Source of the DNA: Serripes groenlandicus
Taxonomy: Eukaryota; Mollusca; Bivalvia; Cardiida; Cardiidae
Assembly (NCBI GenBank): GCA_031761405.1
Contig: JASEVX010000005.1
Span: 37,990,696-38,054,695 of the forward strand
Direction of reading: 5' to 3'
DNA: 64,000 bases
Below, piece after piece: positions 36,216 to 46,344 of this stretch. Position 1 is the stretch's first letter. Every line of letters starts with the position of its first letter. The notes below the pieces were generated by a model. That model was not told where the DNA came from and searched no databases. It was given only the letters and a program-made list of their open reading frames with translations. The position numbers and the translations under genes were made by a program.

Positions 36216-36761
36216 GAGATTGACAGCAGCCGCATATCTTTGTTAAGTGTTGGTGTAGCAAATTACATGGGGAAGGAATGTAGATAGTAGATAAACTGAT
36301 ACAAACCTCTTTTTGGGTGGAACAAACCTTTTGGATGGAACAAACTATGTAGGCATATATTTATATATTTATTATTTTCAAAACATATGTATAACGATAT
36401 AATACAATAGTCCCATCACCTGTGAGATAGTAAGCAGTTACTTAACATCACTATAGGCCATTTGTAATGGGTCTAAAAGAAATGAAACATATTTTTTTTT
36501 AATTTATTTATTATTTGGTTTTGATGATAAAGTGTATAAAAAGGGGGTAGTAGATCAACTAAATAAAATTTCGATCAACTGTGCTGATGTGGCATAACAG
36601 ATTAGTATCTATAGATATCTTTCCAAAATGGATAGATCGCTTGCAGCTATATCTTATAAATATCACAATTGAATTAGAACAAACATTTATTGCTTACATT
36701 GCGATTATTACAATGATGAACACTATTCAAATTTGTGTCAACTTATGCATCAATACTTGTC

Positions 36762-37065
36762 TTTTTATTACAAAATCATCTTTAAATATTACATAAAATA
36801 TGTTTTATACATTTCAGTTTTTTTTTTATTCAAACATCACCTTTGGATATTTCAAATGTCTCTAACTTACAACATCAACCTTTAATATTTCATATGACTT
36901 TTTATAAAAAAAACATTTTTATTATTTGTTATTTACATTTATTACAAATATTTTTATATTTAAAATGTCTTTTTTTTTTACTAAATCAACTTTATGTTTT
37001 AACGTATTTCATTTGTCTTTATATAACGCAATCAACTTTTAGTTTTTCAAAAGTCTTTTTTTTTA
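36762..37065. repeat. AT minisatellite block
   Basis: Units such as TTTTTATTACAAAATCATCT then TTAAATATTACAT and ATTTCATTTGTCTTTATATA. It continues the array left of 34405. Confidence 0.8.
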
Positions 37066-37385
37066 AGGAATGGAGAGCTTTTTTTTTCGTTTTCATGGGG
37101 GTATGAACAAAAAAACCTGATCACTCTCTAGAATGTGTGATCAGGTTTTTTTGTTCATACCCCCATGAAAACGAAAAAAACCGCTCCATTCCTTATATTT
37201 TAGCATTAATATGGCTATTTCAGTGAGTAATAAAACATAATAGTATTTTACAACCATAATACAGCACGTCGCCAATGTTATTTTTTTTTTTTATTCATGA
37301 GGTTATGAACAAAATATTTCAGCCAATCACAGACAAGCAAAAGTGATGAACACAAAAAAACCTCAAATATAACTAAATAACTAAA
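37066..37385. repeat. Fold-back repeat, copy 1
   Basis: Near-perfect ~60-bp arms (AAGGAATGGAGAGC..., TTCATGGGGGTATGAACAAA, AAAACCTGATCAC) lie around a very short loop (TCTCTAGAATGTG), at 37067-37193. About 190 bases of shared sequence follow (TTTTAGCATTAATATGGCTA, CAGCACGTCGCCAATGTTA, TTTCAGCCAATCACAGACAA). The second copy is at 51253-51600 and is almost identical, but it keeps 24 more bases in the loop. Confidence 0.9.
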
Positions 37386-37542
37386 TGAACTTTAACATTT
37401 CATTTGTCTAAAGTTGTATTATATTTTAAAAATCTTTTTATTACAACCTCAACTTTCAAGATATCCTTTATCGTTATATAACGAAATCAACTGGTCATAT
37501 TTCATATGACTTTTTATAGCAAAACCAACTTTAAATAGTTTT

Positions 37543-38505
37543 AACTCATCTGTGCGCGAAGTGATCAAGGTGAGCTATTGTGATCGCCATTAGTCCGTCG
37601 TCCTTCGTGCGTCGTCCGTCGTCCGTCGTCAACAATTTATTTAAACAACATCTCCTAAACCACTATATGGATTTTGACTAAACTTGGAAGGAATAATACT
37701 TGGGTAATCTTATTTCGAAGTCGTTCAAATAAATTTATTCCATGCAGAACTCTGGTTGCCATGTCAATCGGAAAAGAAATTGAAAATGTTCTTGTCTGAA
37801 ACCGAAAGGCATAGAGCTTACATGTTTGGTGTGTAGCATTGTATATTGGTCTTCCAAAAATCTTGTTCAAATTATGCCTCTTAGGTCGAAATTGGCCCCA
37901 TTCCGTTGCCTGTTTTACATAGAGATATATAGGGAAAAACATTAAAAATCTTCTTCTTTGAAACAGGAAGGCGTAGAGCTAAGATATTGTGGGTGTATAA
38001 TTGTCTAGTTGTCTTTTACCAAGATTGTTCAAATGATGACTATAGGTTCAAAGTTTACCCCATCCCGGGGGTCACCTACATGATATTAAGATATATAGGG
38101 AACAACTTTTGTTTTCTGAAACCAAAGGCCTGAACCTTTGATATTTAGTGAGTATAATGATCTAGTGTCCTCTGCCAAGATTGTTCAAATTATGCATCTG
38201 TGTTCAAAATAGGCCCTTCGGTACACCTGTTTTACAGAGATATAAAGGATAAAAACCTTGTTAAATTCTAACTGGAACATAAACTTTTATTTTGTGATCT
38301 TCTGAGTCATATTAACTTTAACTTGACAAAAGACAGACAACACAGTGTGTTGGTCTTTCGCTTTGCGGCAGTGAAGCTATACTGGTCCTCTTTGGCCTCT
38401 TATATTAGCTTACCCGACCACAAACTGAGTTATGGTTGTAATCATGACAGATCACTGTACATAACTCAGATGAGCGGTCCAGGGCCATCATGGACATCTT
38501 TTTAA
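37543..38505. repeat. Dispersed repeat, GTGAGCTATTGTGATCG start
   Basis: It starts GTGATCAAGGTGAGCTATTG, has a CCGTCGTCCGTCGTCCGTCG leader, then degenerate ~170-bp internal units (GATTGTTCAAATTATGC, TTTACAGAGATATATAGGG). It ends GAGCGGTCCAGGGCCATCAT then GGACATCTT. The same end occurs at 23130-23165, and a related start is at 39405. This looks like a full-length non-coding repeat of the type I associate with bivalves. Confidence 0.72.
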
Positions 38506-39035
38506 TTTCTTTTTATTACAAAATCAGCTTTGAATATTTCAAATGTATTTATATGTATTCATAACGAAAACAACTTTTAATATTTTTTATCGCTTTTCAT
38601 TAAAAGAAAAATCAACGTTTTAAATACCATAAGCCATCTCGAAGGCGATCGGTCTATCTAAGCCAACGAGAAATTGATAAATAACACAGCAGGGCACTCG
38701 CCTTGAATCACATGCTCTACGACAAAACCTTTTCTGTTCTAGCCTAACGGTACTCGTCTGGGTTTTAGACCGGAGGACTTTGATTCGATCCCGGTGTAGA
38801 GCGAACTTTTGGATACCGTGAAAATTATTCACGGCTTTCATGGCGGTTATGTTGCACTTCCGATGCGCATACGATATCTCAAGATGCTCACAATATCCCG
38901 TATTTCTCACGTGAAAACGGTATTAGTTTGTCATCAAGAGGTTAAGAACATGAAAACGTTGACTTTTGTGAACAGTATAGTTCCAGATCAGTGTGTGCAT
39001 CAACAGTCTGATCAAGATCTTAACTGTTCATAGTT
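38506..39035. repeat. Segmental duplication, copy 2 (400-bp block)
   Basis: It matches 23220-23800 in order: minisatellite units, ATCAACGTTTTAAAT, AACACAGCAGGGCACTCG, TTGAATCACATGCTCTA, TTTTAGACCG, CACTTCCGATGCGC, CGTATTTCTCACGTGA, TTTGTGAACAGTATAG, ATCAGTGTGTGCATC. Identity looks near 80%. A tRNA-like head with B box TTCGATCCCGG lies at about 38690-38815. Frames on either strand are not genes. Confidence 0.8.
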
Positions 39036-39214
39036 TACTAAATTGAACTTATATTTTAATCTTGAATCTTGAACTTTTAGTCAACTTGTGTAGGGACTGA
39101 GCAGATGTACAGGTCGACTAAAACCTACACTGTTTTAAAAATGACAATTTCCTCGGTAATTAAGACTCAGTTAAGGATGACTACGTATATTTGTAGATCA
39201 CCAAGGACTTACAG

Positions 39215-39359
39215 CAAACTGGATGGAAGCGGGCTTCAATTATCAACAAAGAAGAAGAACATGAAATCCAATCCGTTTTTGACCATCTGGAAATCGGACT
39301 ATGACAATCTCCCGGACAATCCAGTCAATATTGACCTTAATGGAAATCTTGTAAAATGA
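39215..39359 (+). CDS. Glycosyltransferase-like protein, exon 2 (frame-disrupted)
   Basis: After acceptor TTACAG at 39214, phase 1 joins G33055 to CA to give Ala, then NWMEAGFNYQQRRR. That frame stops at 39262. One base shift inside the AGAAGAAGAAC run moves to a frame reading SNPFLTIWKSDYDNLPDNPV then NIDLNGNLVK and TGA at 39357-39359. From memory of the family, the C-terminal LPDNP..ID.NG pattern is what exon 1 should end with, so I take this as the last exon. The shift falls in a simple AAG/AGA run, where sequencing or replication slippage is common. It could instead be an unrelated fragment. Confidence 0.5.
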
Positions 39360-39740
39360 ACGTGTTTCCGTGATTCTCTTTTTATTTGATCTTAGCTGAA
39401 TGTTTTTGGTGAGCTATTGTGATCCCTAACCGTCCGGCGGCGAAGTCGTCGTCTATCCGTCCGTTCAACCGTCTGTCTGTTCGTCCGTACATCCGTTAAA
39501 CTTTACTTTCAAATAATGGATTGTTTTCAAATTAATTCCCAGAACAGTTCCTAATGCGATCTTCCAAATTGCTTCAATAATTTTATTCCATCGTAAACTC
39601 TGGTAGCCATGGTAGCTTTAGAAATGTAATTGTACAATGCAAAACTGGCCATTTTTAAAAATAATTTAGGACGACCCTCTACCGAGATTGTTCCTGTTAC
39701 TGAATAAAACATAGCAGCCAGATAACGGGGTACGTAAATC

Positions 39741-39972
39741 TTATAAGAGCCGTTCTACGAGAAAACCAACATTATGGACTCTGCGTAATGTATCGACCCA
39801 GATCAGCCTGCGCAGTCTTATATTCCGTCTCAGGGGAATAAAGGTATACATTAATGAGACCTCAAACAGAAAATCCACAGGAGGCGAACATTGTCTGTCA
39901 AGGTTACATGCGCCGCATGCTTAGGCTGATCCGGGTCGACAATGTTGGTTTTCTCATTGATTGGCCGATATG
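39741..39972. mobile_element. MITE, family B, GAGCCGTTC ends
   Basis: About 232 bp. Left end ATAAGAGCCGTTCTACGAGA then AAACCAACATTATGGACTCT; right end ACAATGTTGGTTTTCTCATT then GATTGGCCGATATG, its inverted partner. Inside are CCCAGATCAGCCTGCGCAG and TTAGGCTGATCCGGGTCGAC, which form a second inverted pair. It resembles a MITE family I associate with dreissenid and related bivalves. Confidence 0.85.
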
Positions 39973-40130
39973 TACATAGTCAAATTAAGAAATCGTCGAA
40001 ATTAATGAGCCCAATTTTGAAAATGATTTGGCACAAATGTTAATTGAATTAGCTTCTACCACGATTGGTCAAATAATTCCTATTCGGGTTAAACATGGTC
40101 AAAACCCTACGGGAAGATTCTCGTTTGCCT

Positions 40131-40366
40131 TATATATAAACCGTTCCACGGGCAAACAAACATTGTGGACACAGCATAAAGTATGCCGCGCAGACTAATT
40201 AGAACGGGCACTTTTCACCTCCTGTGGATTTTCTGTTCCTGGAATTGTTACTCTATACCTCTATACCCCTGAGACGGAATGTATCCGCCCGGAGTAGCCC
40301 GCGCTGATATCGATACATTACGCAGAGTCCATAATGTTGGTTTTCTTGTGGAACGGCTCATATGTA
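40131..40366. mobile_element. MITE, family B, second copy
   Basis: TATATAAACCGTTCCACGGG then CAAACAAACATTGTGGACAC at the left; GATACATTACGCAGAGTCC then ATAATGTTGGTTTTCTTGTG and GAACGGCTCATATGTATATA at the right. TATATA-like bases flank both ends. The centre carries CACCTCCTGTGGATTTTCTG and CCCCTGAGACGGAATGTATC. Confidence 0.85.
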
Positions 40367-40531
40367 TATAAGTAAAAGCTTTAAAAATATATGAGATAAA
40401 AAGTATTGACACGATTTGATACTAGTTCCTAGGATGACTCTCTACTAAGATTGTTGCGCGGCGGGTTTTCGTATATGTGTAAAACAGGTGAAATGTTATG
40501 CAATGCATTACTATTGCCAGTTGTCTGCATC

Positions 40532-40737
40532 AGCCGTTTCCCACGTACAGCAAATATGCTGGAGACAATTTCACAAACATCCAGGCGATCATAAACGAAA
40601 ATGTTAAAATTAAGAAGAGTTGAAAACATTGATGCGAAAAGAGATAGCACCCAGTATGATCAATTTTCTCTTTTGTCACAATGCTTTCAAACGTTGTCTG
40701 TTGCAGAGGCGTACACTTATAATTACATTGGTAGGGG
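40532..40737. mobile_element. Family A MITE relic
   Basis: CCGTTTCCCACGTACAGCAA at the left, AGTTGAAAACATTGATGCGA and TTTTCTCTTTTGTCACAATG in the middle, CGTTGTCTGTTGCAGAGGCG at the right, then TAGGGGG followed by TTAA at 40738-40741. The left TTAA is lost. Confidence 0.75.
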
Positions 40738-40741
40738 GTTA

Positions 40742-43049
40742 ATTGATATACACTAATGATATAACTGCGTTGTGTATAAGAACATTACATGTAGGGGTCA
40801 GGTAAAAAATGATCGTAAATTTCATTTATTTGTTCAAGGAAGTAAATATGGCATAAATAGTTATATAATTGAGTGATAATGAAATATATTTAACCTTAAA
40901 AGAACGTAGTTAGTATTAAAAAGAGAAATCGATATTGTTATAACGCTTTGTAATTAGCATATGCTGCAAGTCTAATCAGAGACAAGTTCAATTTCTTTTT
41001 AATTCAATTTCTTTATTCGAGTTTAAGCCTCTGGCCCTTATACATTATATCTACAAATAATACAATAAGAATGACACAATTAAATTACTGAAATAATTTC
41101 GTTGATAAGCTCTAAACTCACAATGATGTCGATTTTGTATTTATTTCTTTTTGTTAATGTTACAGATGATTTATATTATTTCCTTATTGCAAGTTCGACA
41201 ATCTAGTATTTGTAGGACAAAACGAGATCATTTTATATGTCTATTATATTTAAGGGAATCTTTCATAATCTTATTGAAAAAAGATCTAACCAGACTGCAT
41301 ACAATTTAATACATTACACTCAAGGCACATCAAATAAGAATGAGTAATAAAGGAAATTTGAAGACACTTAATAACCCTTATCTCACAATTGATATCACAT
41401 TTTAATCCTGATAAAGAATCAGAATTTGCTTATTTGTAAACACACTTTAGAATTATGAGTATGTTTTGTTAATTACATTTTCACCCTTTTCTCACATTCA
41501 TTGTATTTATTTTCCTATTCAATCTTACAGACAATATATATGAATTAGTTATTGCACGTACGACTCACTAGCCTGTATTCGATATAACGACCATAGATAA
41601 TTGTATCAAAGAGACCGAGCAACAAAAAGCAATCCGCTCTTAATGCATTCCAATTTGGATCACGTTCATGATCAAGTCACAGTCCAATCAGTGTGTCAAG
41701 TGCATGATGGACTATACTGCTGTAGTGGTAGTATGTTACCTTTGTATTGATTAATTATTTTAATATGAAAAAAGGTCAGAGTAAGTGTAAAGGGAACATC
41801 GGGTCGTATAATATATTTACAATAAAGGACAAAACTAAAGGTATAGAAAATACAAAAAGTATTAAGTATTTAGAATTTAGTATAACATAAAGATGAATAC
41901 ATCGAGGAAATCCTTCAATGTCATTTCATAAAAAATAAATATTTTAGAGGTATAATTTTATCCCTAACCTGTTGCTTTTGAGGTAAAGAAAAAAACAATA
42001 TGACCGTTGACATGTTTAATGTCCTGCGTAATACGAACGCCGAAGTCTAGTCACCTTTGCATTAACTGTACTTGCTCTATCCCTAGGCGTAGGCAAGATA
42101 CTGACTGTTTGAATATGTCTGGATTCATATGGTAAGTAACTTTGTAGGCCTAATTTGACCCACGTTGTATTACGGACCGACTGTGAGATAATTTGTGAAA
42201 ATTAAAATTATCGCAGACTGATCACCTTGATCTTCTCTGTACTTTCACTGAGAAAATACCCTGTACCCTTTGACTAATTTACCAACCGAAGCCATAACAT
42301 TTTAGATGCAAATTTGTTCCCTCAACATGTCAAAGGTACTGAGCTAAAGTAAAAACAATGAGCTTTTACATGTAGAGATTAGACATTTTAATTGCATGAA
42401 AAGCATGTTTCCTTGCTTATTTTGATTGTAAACAATAGTCTCGGAAACCAGGGCTGTTAATTCATGACACATTGTGATGATCCAGATCAGCTTGCACCTC
42501 TTTTTTTTTTTCTAATAGTGGTTTTGTCTATTCAACTTCTAGCCGTAGAAGCATTTTCTGAAAACGCTGGAGAACGGTTAGCGCCAGAATTAACTATATA
42601 AGTATACAATTTGGTTGTCATTATTTGAAAACGAACCAGATTTCAGGGCCGGTTTTTGTATGACGTAGCTCAATAATTGTGACATGAAATAAAGAAGAAA
42701 AAAAACCGCTTTTGCCTATATATTCGACACATGACATTAAACGATAAAGCCAATCAGGCGTGAAATGCCACAATTCGATGAGGAGTTGTTTCACTTCTAA
42801 AACTTCAAAACGTTTTATACAAAATGTATATGTCCTTACCTAAATAAAATCGTTTTTGTACATGGAATAGTTTAGTTTGTGATAGGTGCCCTGTCGTTAG
42901 CTGTTACTACTGCATCCAGGAAGAATTGCCTTCACAATCGTATCCATTTCAGTCATCGTAACCCATTGTATCCCAATCCACTCTTATTGATATCCGCTTG
43001 ATTTAATTATCTACCTCCACATCAATTTCCCGCTACGTTTATATTATTA
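40742..43049. other. 2.3-kb AT-rich stretch without genes
   Basis: At 40985-41070, GTTCAATTTCTTTTTAATTC then TTCTTTATTCGAGTTTAAGC and CTCTGGCCCTTATACA look like the 3' end of a minus-strand LINE, by resemblance only. The remainder shows no frame above 60 residues and no element ends. Confidence 0.5.
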
Positions 43050-43280
43050 TAAGTTTATTATACCTCACGTGACTTTGTAATGTTAAATTCTCATATACTC
43101 ATCATGGGCAATGTCTTACTGTCTCATGCTAACAGTACGTTTTGACCTGTTAACAGTATACTATTACATGACACGCGCGTTAAAATGTTGGTTATGCAAG
43201 TGCATGACGTCATTTCAAACAATAACGTCTGTTTTTAGACGCTCGTGTCATGTAACAGTATACTGTTAATATTCATGAAT
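43050..43280. mobile_element. MITE, family C, second copy with flank
   Basis: The palindrome at 43149-43270 (GTTAACAGTATACTATTACA ... TGTAACAGTATACTGTTAA) is the inverse of 33421-33547. The sequence left of it, 43060-43148 (TACCTCACGTGACTTTG, GAGACAGTAAGAC-like on the minus strand, AACGTACTGTTAGCATGAGA on the minus strand), also matches the right flank of the first copy, in two parts (33548-33600 and 34105-34165). The true element is therefore longer than the palindrome, and copy 1 carries a ~500-base insert. Confidence 0.82.
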
Positions 43281-43846
43281 ATCGGCATAGTTATATTATT
43301 GTAAACATACAAGTTAGCTTCATGTATAAAGAGGTTGAAGATATCATTCAGGCAACATATGGATTTTTTAGAGGTTCGATACCCTCTGGTCAAATTATTT
43401 TGATTTTATCATTTCAAACCATTCATTAAGGAAGTATATCGTATTTGTTTTACATCATTATGAGCTCTTCTTATAAGCTGTCTTTAAATATGTAAAGAGA
43501 CAATAAGTATGATGCAGAATGTCCATCAACAAACATTTGTATTATTGTATAAGATGATCACAGTAAATAATCATAAATAGCTTGAAATAAACTGAAATAC
43601 GAGTTTAATCAAACACGAGCTTAACAAATTGTAAACATGTATTTCTGTTCAGATGTATCACATCTAAGTGTTTCTGAACAATCGCAACCGGAATATGTTC
43701 GAGGAATTTCCATTTAGTTCATCCTAATATCACGTTGTCCTCCAATGTGAAATCTGCTTCTACCGGCGACTAGTAAAAAATGTCAACACTATTTAAGTTC
43801 TAAAAATCAGGTGCGCGATATAGGACCATTATGGTCCTCTTGTTTG
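43281..43846. other. Linker with dispersed-repeat ends
   Basis: 43757-43790 (GCTTCTACCGGCGACTAGTA) matches the inner edge of the 9652-9893 repeat. 43815-43845 (TAGGACCATTATGGTCCTCT then TGTTTG) matches the 'ATGGACCTCTTG' end of other dispersed repeats. Confidence 0.5.
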
Positions 43847-44475
43847 TTAAACTAATCTAAATTGTAACTTTATAATGGACAATTCTACGACTCGATTCCC
43901 GGCTGTGTACAAAAATGCATATGAATGTATCAGTACCCTCAGAGGCGGTGACCAAATATCCACATGGGCATTAATTAACCTGAATTCAGAGAAAAGCTTA
44001 AGAGCCGATTCATATGAATCTCTAGTATTGACCGCAATACTATAACTAGTTACGAGATCGACATGAGATTGAATATCCAATGGTGAAACACATCCGAAAT
44101 TAGCTCCCCTGATGTACTGGCTTCTGGAGCGCTGCAAAAGATGCATAACAAGCTTAGACTTTGAAGATGTCTTGTTAAGGATGCTTACCAGGGACTGATT
44201 ATCAACATACAAAACTGTATTCCTTTTTCTGTAAAAATTCAGACCAAACACAAATGGCTAAGAGGATAGGCACCAATTCTAAAAAAATTATATCATCAAA
44301 CAAATTAGACCCTCTCCAGTTCACTGGCCAAGGGTAATAAAAACCAACTACTTCCAAATACAGCAGCACAACCTAATTTTGGCGAACCAGCACTATCTGT
44401 GTATAGCTCCAGAGTTTCATTATCTGACCAATTCAACTCTAGAAAGCTGCAGTATTAACTAAAGTTATTTTTAAA
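43847..44475 (-). pseudogene. DIRS-type element: RNase H and start of tyrosine recombinase
   Basis: Minus strand. From about 44450 it gives LELYTDSAGSPKLGCAAVFG (first RNase H Asp), then after a break the 134-residue frame at 43847-44251. That frame holds YVDNQSLVSILNKTSSKSKL (a later RNase H block), GANFGCVSPLDIQSH, and NTRDSYESALKLFSEFRL, the latter typical of the N-terminal domain of tyrosine recombinases. RT, RNase H and a recombinase in this order define DIRS-like retrotransposons. The catalytic recombinase domain is missing, truncated at 43847. Stops and shifts make it inactive. Confidence 0.78.
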
Positions 44476-44540
44476 AAAAGCCATAAACAAATAAGCCACA
44501 CATCGCATCATAAAAATGTCTGTTAAAAGCCCGAGCTACA

Positions 44541-44970
44541 GGAATGGCCCGAGTACAAATGGGATTTGACTTCAATTTTGAAGTTTATCTTCAGGCACTT
44601 GAATTTGAAAAAGTATTAAATTCGATTCTAGACCAAGGAAGACAAGTAGTGAAGTCAGTCCTACAGTTTTACTTTCTCCTAAAGGGACTCCTAATGATGC
44701 ACACATATTTTTATAGTTTGTCTAAAACCACAAGGTTGACTGAGATTGACTTAGAAATATGAAATCATCCAGGTAGTGATGCAAATAGCTACCCGGATAT
44801 AGGTACTTAAAAAGCCATGCTAAAAATGCTGCAAACTTCTCCCAAAGAGCACAAGAGAAAATAGGCAGCATTTTATATACAAAGTAATAACATTGTAATC
44901 GGAAACCTAGCAAGCAGAAATGATCGATATGTACTGGCAAAAGTCAAAATGCACTTTAAATATCCATTTT
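44541..44970 (-). pseudogene. DIRS-type element: reverse transcriptase palm
   Basis: The minus-strand frame at 44722-44940 reads LGFRLQCYYFVYKMLP, FSCALWEKFAAFLAWL and HHYLDDFIFLSQSQ. YLDD is the catalytic box with both Asp present, and the CALWEKF/LAWLF block is the DIRS/Ngaro type of palm. Flanking frames are broken. The plus-strand 72-residue frame at 44544 is a shadow. Confidence 0.78.
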
Positions 44971-45084
44971 ACCCCCTTATACATGAATTTCCAATATAAA
45001 TAATGGAATTAATTACCTCACCCATTGAAGTATAATTGACAGAACATAAATCTTGATCAATATAGTCATTTACTGAAAATAAAC

Positions 45085-45180
45085 TCCACCATGACCGAAT
45101 TGCCGCGACTGGGGATCGAACCCGGGACACCCAGTTTCAAAATCCCCGACGCTAACCACTCGACCACAGCGGATTCCTTA
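45085..45180 (-). mobile_element. tRNA-derived SINE head inside the DIRS relic
   Basis: Read on the minus strand it has TGTGGTCGAGTGGTTAGCGT (A box) and CCCGGGTTCGATCCCC (B box), then GTCGCGGC and TCGGTCATGG. It matches the head of the SINE at 21265-21500. The T-arm pairs almost fully, but the anticodon arm does not, so a working tRNA-Ser-like gene is unlikely. It lies between DIRS coding pieces and is a later insertion. Confidence 0.8.
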
Positions 45181-46129
45181 AATGGACCTGCAATTCTACC
45201 CAAAAGACACCTCCTTCCTTACTATTTTCAGAGCAATAGCCGGGCTCTTTTTTATTGACAAATTCTAGGACCCTCAAAATGTAAAAGAAAACCCTCAGCT
45301 AAAATCAATGCATCCTCAGACACAGGATATTCTTTCAAATATTTTAACAAAGTGCCAACCCAAATTGGGGTTGGAACAGAAGCGAGTTAATCAGTGGTGC
45401 AGCATGAAAGGCCTTTGCGCTGTTGAGGGTCTTGTTCAAGATGGAACAATTCACACAGGGGCTGCAAACCTTGTACTTGTACATACTTTAAAAGAATGAT
45501 TCCCACAACATTGAATGCACTTGTGTACACATGTGCAAACAGGTCTTTGACAGATACCTTTATAATTAAAATCATAGCATTTAGACTTGACCTGTGGCTT
45601 AGGTCGACACCTAAACAGCATCCACAATTTTTTAACGACCACTGCCCATGACATTTCTTGGGACTGAGCCATTTTTAGCCTGAACTGTTCATCATAGGAT
45701 AACCAGCAATTTACAGTATATTGATTTGCCCAAAATCTCACAGTATGTAGGTATTTGAGCATGTAGGCATTCTGACCCCTGTGCACATGGCAGTACATAA
45801 CCATGTGCACTACGAAAGCGTCCGTCCATGCCTCTATACTAGTTATAAATGTTATGATTTTGGACATAAGATTGGTGCTTCCACTTGAGTCTAAGGTGAG
45901 GACTTGTCCCATGCTGTTTTCAGGCGTCAAGTAACATTTTTTTTGGTTCAATTCTAGGTGTCAGCAAGGGCTACAATTTGTTAGCTACTTTCTCAATCAC
46001 CATGTTCAGCTCAGAATCAGAGAGAGCGGAAGGCACATCCGTCACCGTCGTTGATGGAAACTCTGGTGTCTGGTCATCCACAACTGCAGCCTCATGACGT
46101 CGACTAGTTTTGCATCTTTTCTTAGGCAT
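45181..46129 (-). pseudogene. DIRS-type element: N-terminal (gag-like) region
   Basis: On the minus strand a start at 46129 gives MPKKRCKTSRRHEAAVVDD and an acidic stretch, then a stop. The next frame, 45451-45951, carries WLSYDEQFRLKMAQ and, near its end, a Cys/His cluster (CYDFNYKGICQRPVC then VHKCIQCCGNHSFKVC), a zinc-knuckle-like domain. It continues in broken frame to PTPIWVGTLLKYLKEYPV at about 45300, the usual linker to RT in these elements. This places ORF1 directly upstream of the RT and RNase H pieces, all minus strand. Confidence 0.72.
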
Positions 46130-46344
46130 AGTCAGTGAAACAAAACAATATGTCTGAATTTTTGTTAAGGCATTGTAGCAATTGTTTCTCAGGAAAGATA
46201 AATAAATAAATTTTGGTCACAGATCGAGTAACAATTCTGACACACAACTATGATGACAAGTGCATTACATGTATTTTTGTCTAAAGGTATCATCCATAAA
46301 CCGATAGCCAATATATATATATATATATATATATATTATTTTTT
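46130..46344. other. Junction with (TA)n microsatellite
   Basis: AT-rich linker between the DIRS start and the Polinton piece. A pure (TA) run lies at 46309-46336. Confidence 0.7.

Larger units (their letters stand above)
34405..36761. mobile_element. Unclassified element with ~300-bp terminal inverted repeats
   Basis: The left arm is about 34405-34702 and the right arm about 36466-36761; the arms are reverse complements at an estimated 85-90%. Shared landmarks from the outside in are CAAGCATTGACGCATAAG, TGTTTATCATTGTAATAAT, AATAAATGTTTGTTCTAATT, CTGTTATGCCACATCAGCAC, AGTTGATCGA, ACACTTTATCATCAAA and ATATGTTTGATTTCTTTT. A third, partial direct copy of the arm is inside at 35333-35445. The interior has no open frame above 60 residues, one family A MITE relic (35588-35800) and a purine repeat. 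It lies inside an AT minisatellite, which continues on each side. It is non-coding, so either non-autonomous or a rearranged repeat pair. Confidence 0.8.
33056..39214 (+). other. Predicted 6.2-kb intron filled with repeats
   Basis: The intron is bounded by donor GTAAAT at 33056 and acceptor ACTTACAG ending at 39214. It contains AT minisatellites, a 40-bp-arm hairpin, a GTTAACAGTATACTG MITE, an element with ~300-bp inverted ends, a fold-back repeat, a 1-kb dispersed repeat and segmental-duplication copy 2. The boundaries rest on codon phase and protein similarity only. No other exon is evident inside. Confidence 0.5.
39405..40485. repeat. Dispersed repeat interrupted by two family B MITEs
   Basis: It starts GGTGAGCTATTGTGATCCCT with a CCGTCCGTTCAACCGTCTG leader, and has internal AACTCTGGTAGCCATGG and CTCTACCGAGATTGTTCC units. 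It is related to 37543-38505. Family B MITEs at 39741-39972 and 40131-40366 interrupt it, and repeat-like sequence resumes after each (39985-40120 and 40400-40460). Confidence 0.65.

Noticed and set aside
45090..45178. A tRNA-Ser-like gene on the minus strand
   Set aside because: A and B boxes and most of the T arm fit, but the anticodon arm does not pair. The same head occurs in a SINE at 21265 with a SINE body and tail.
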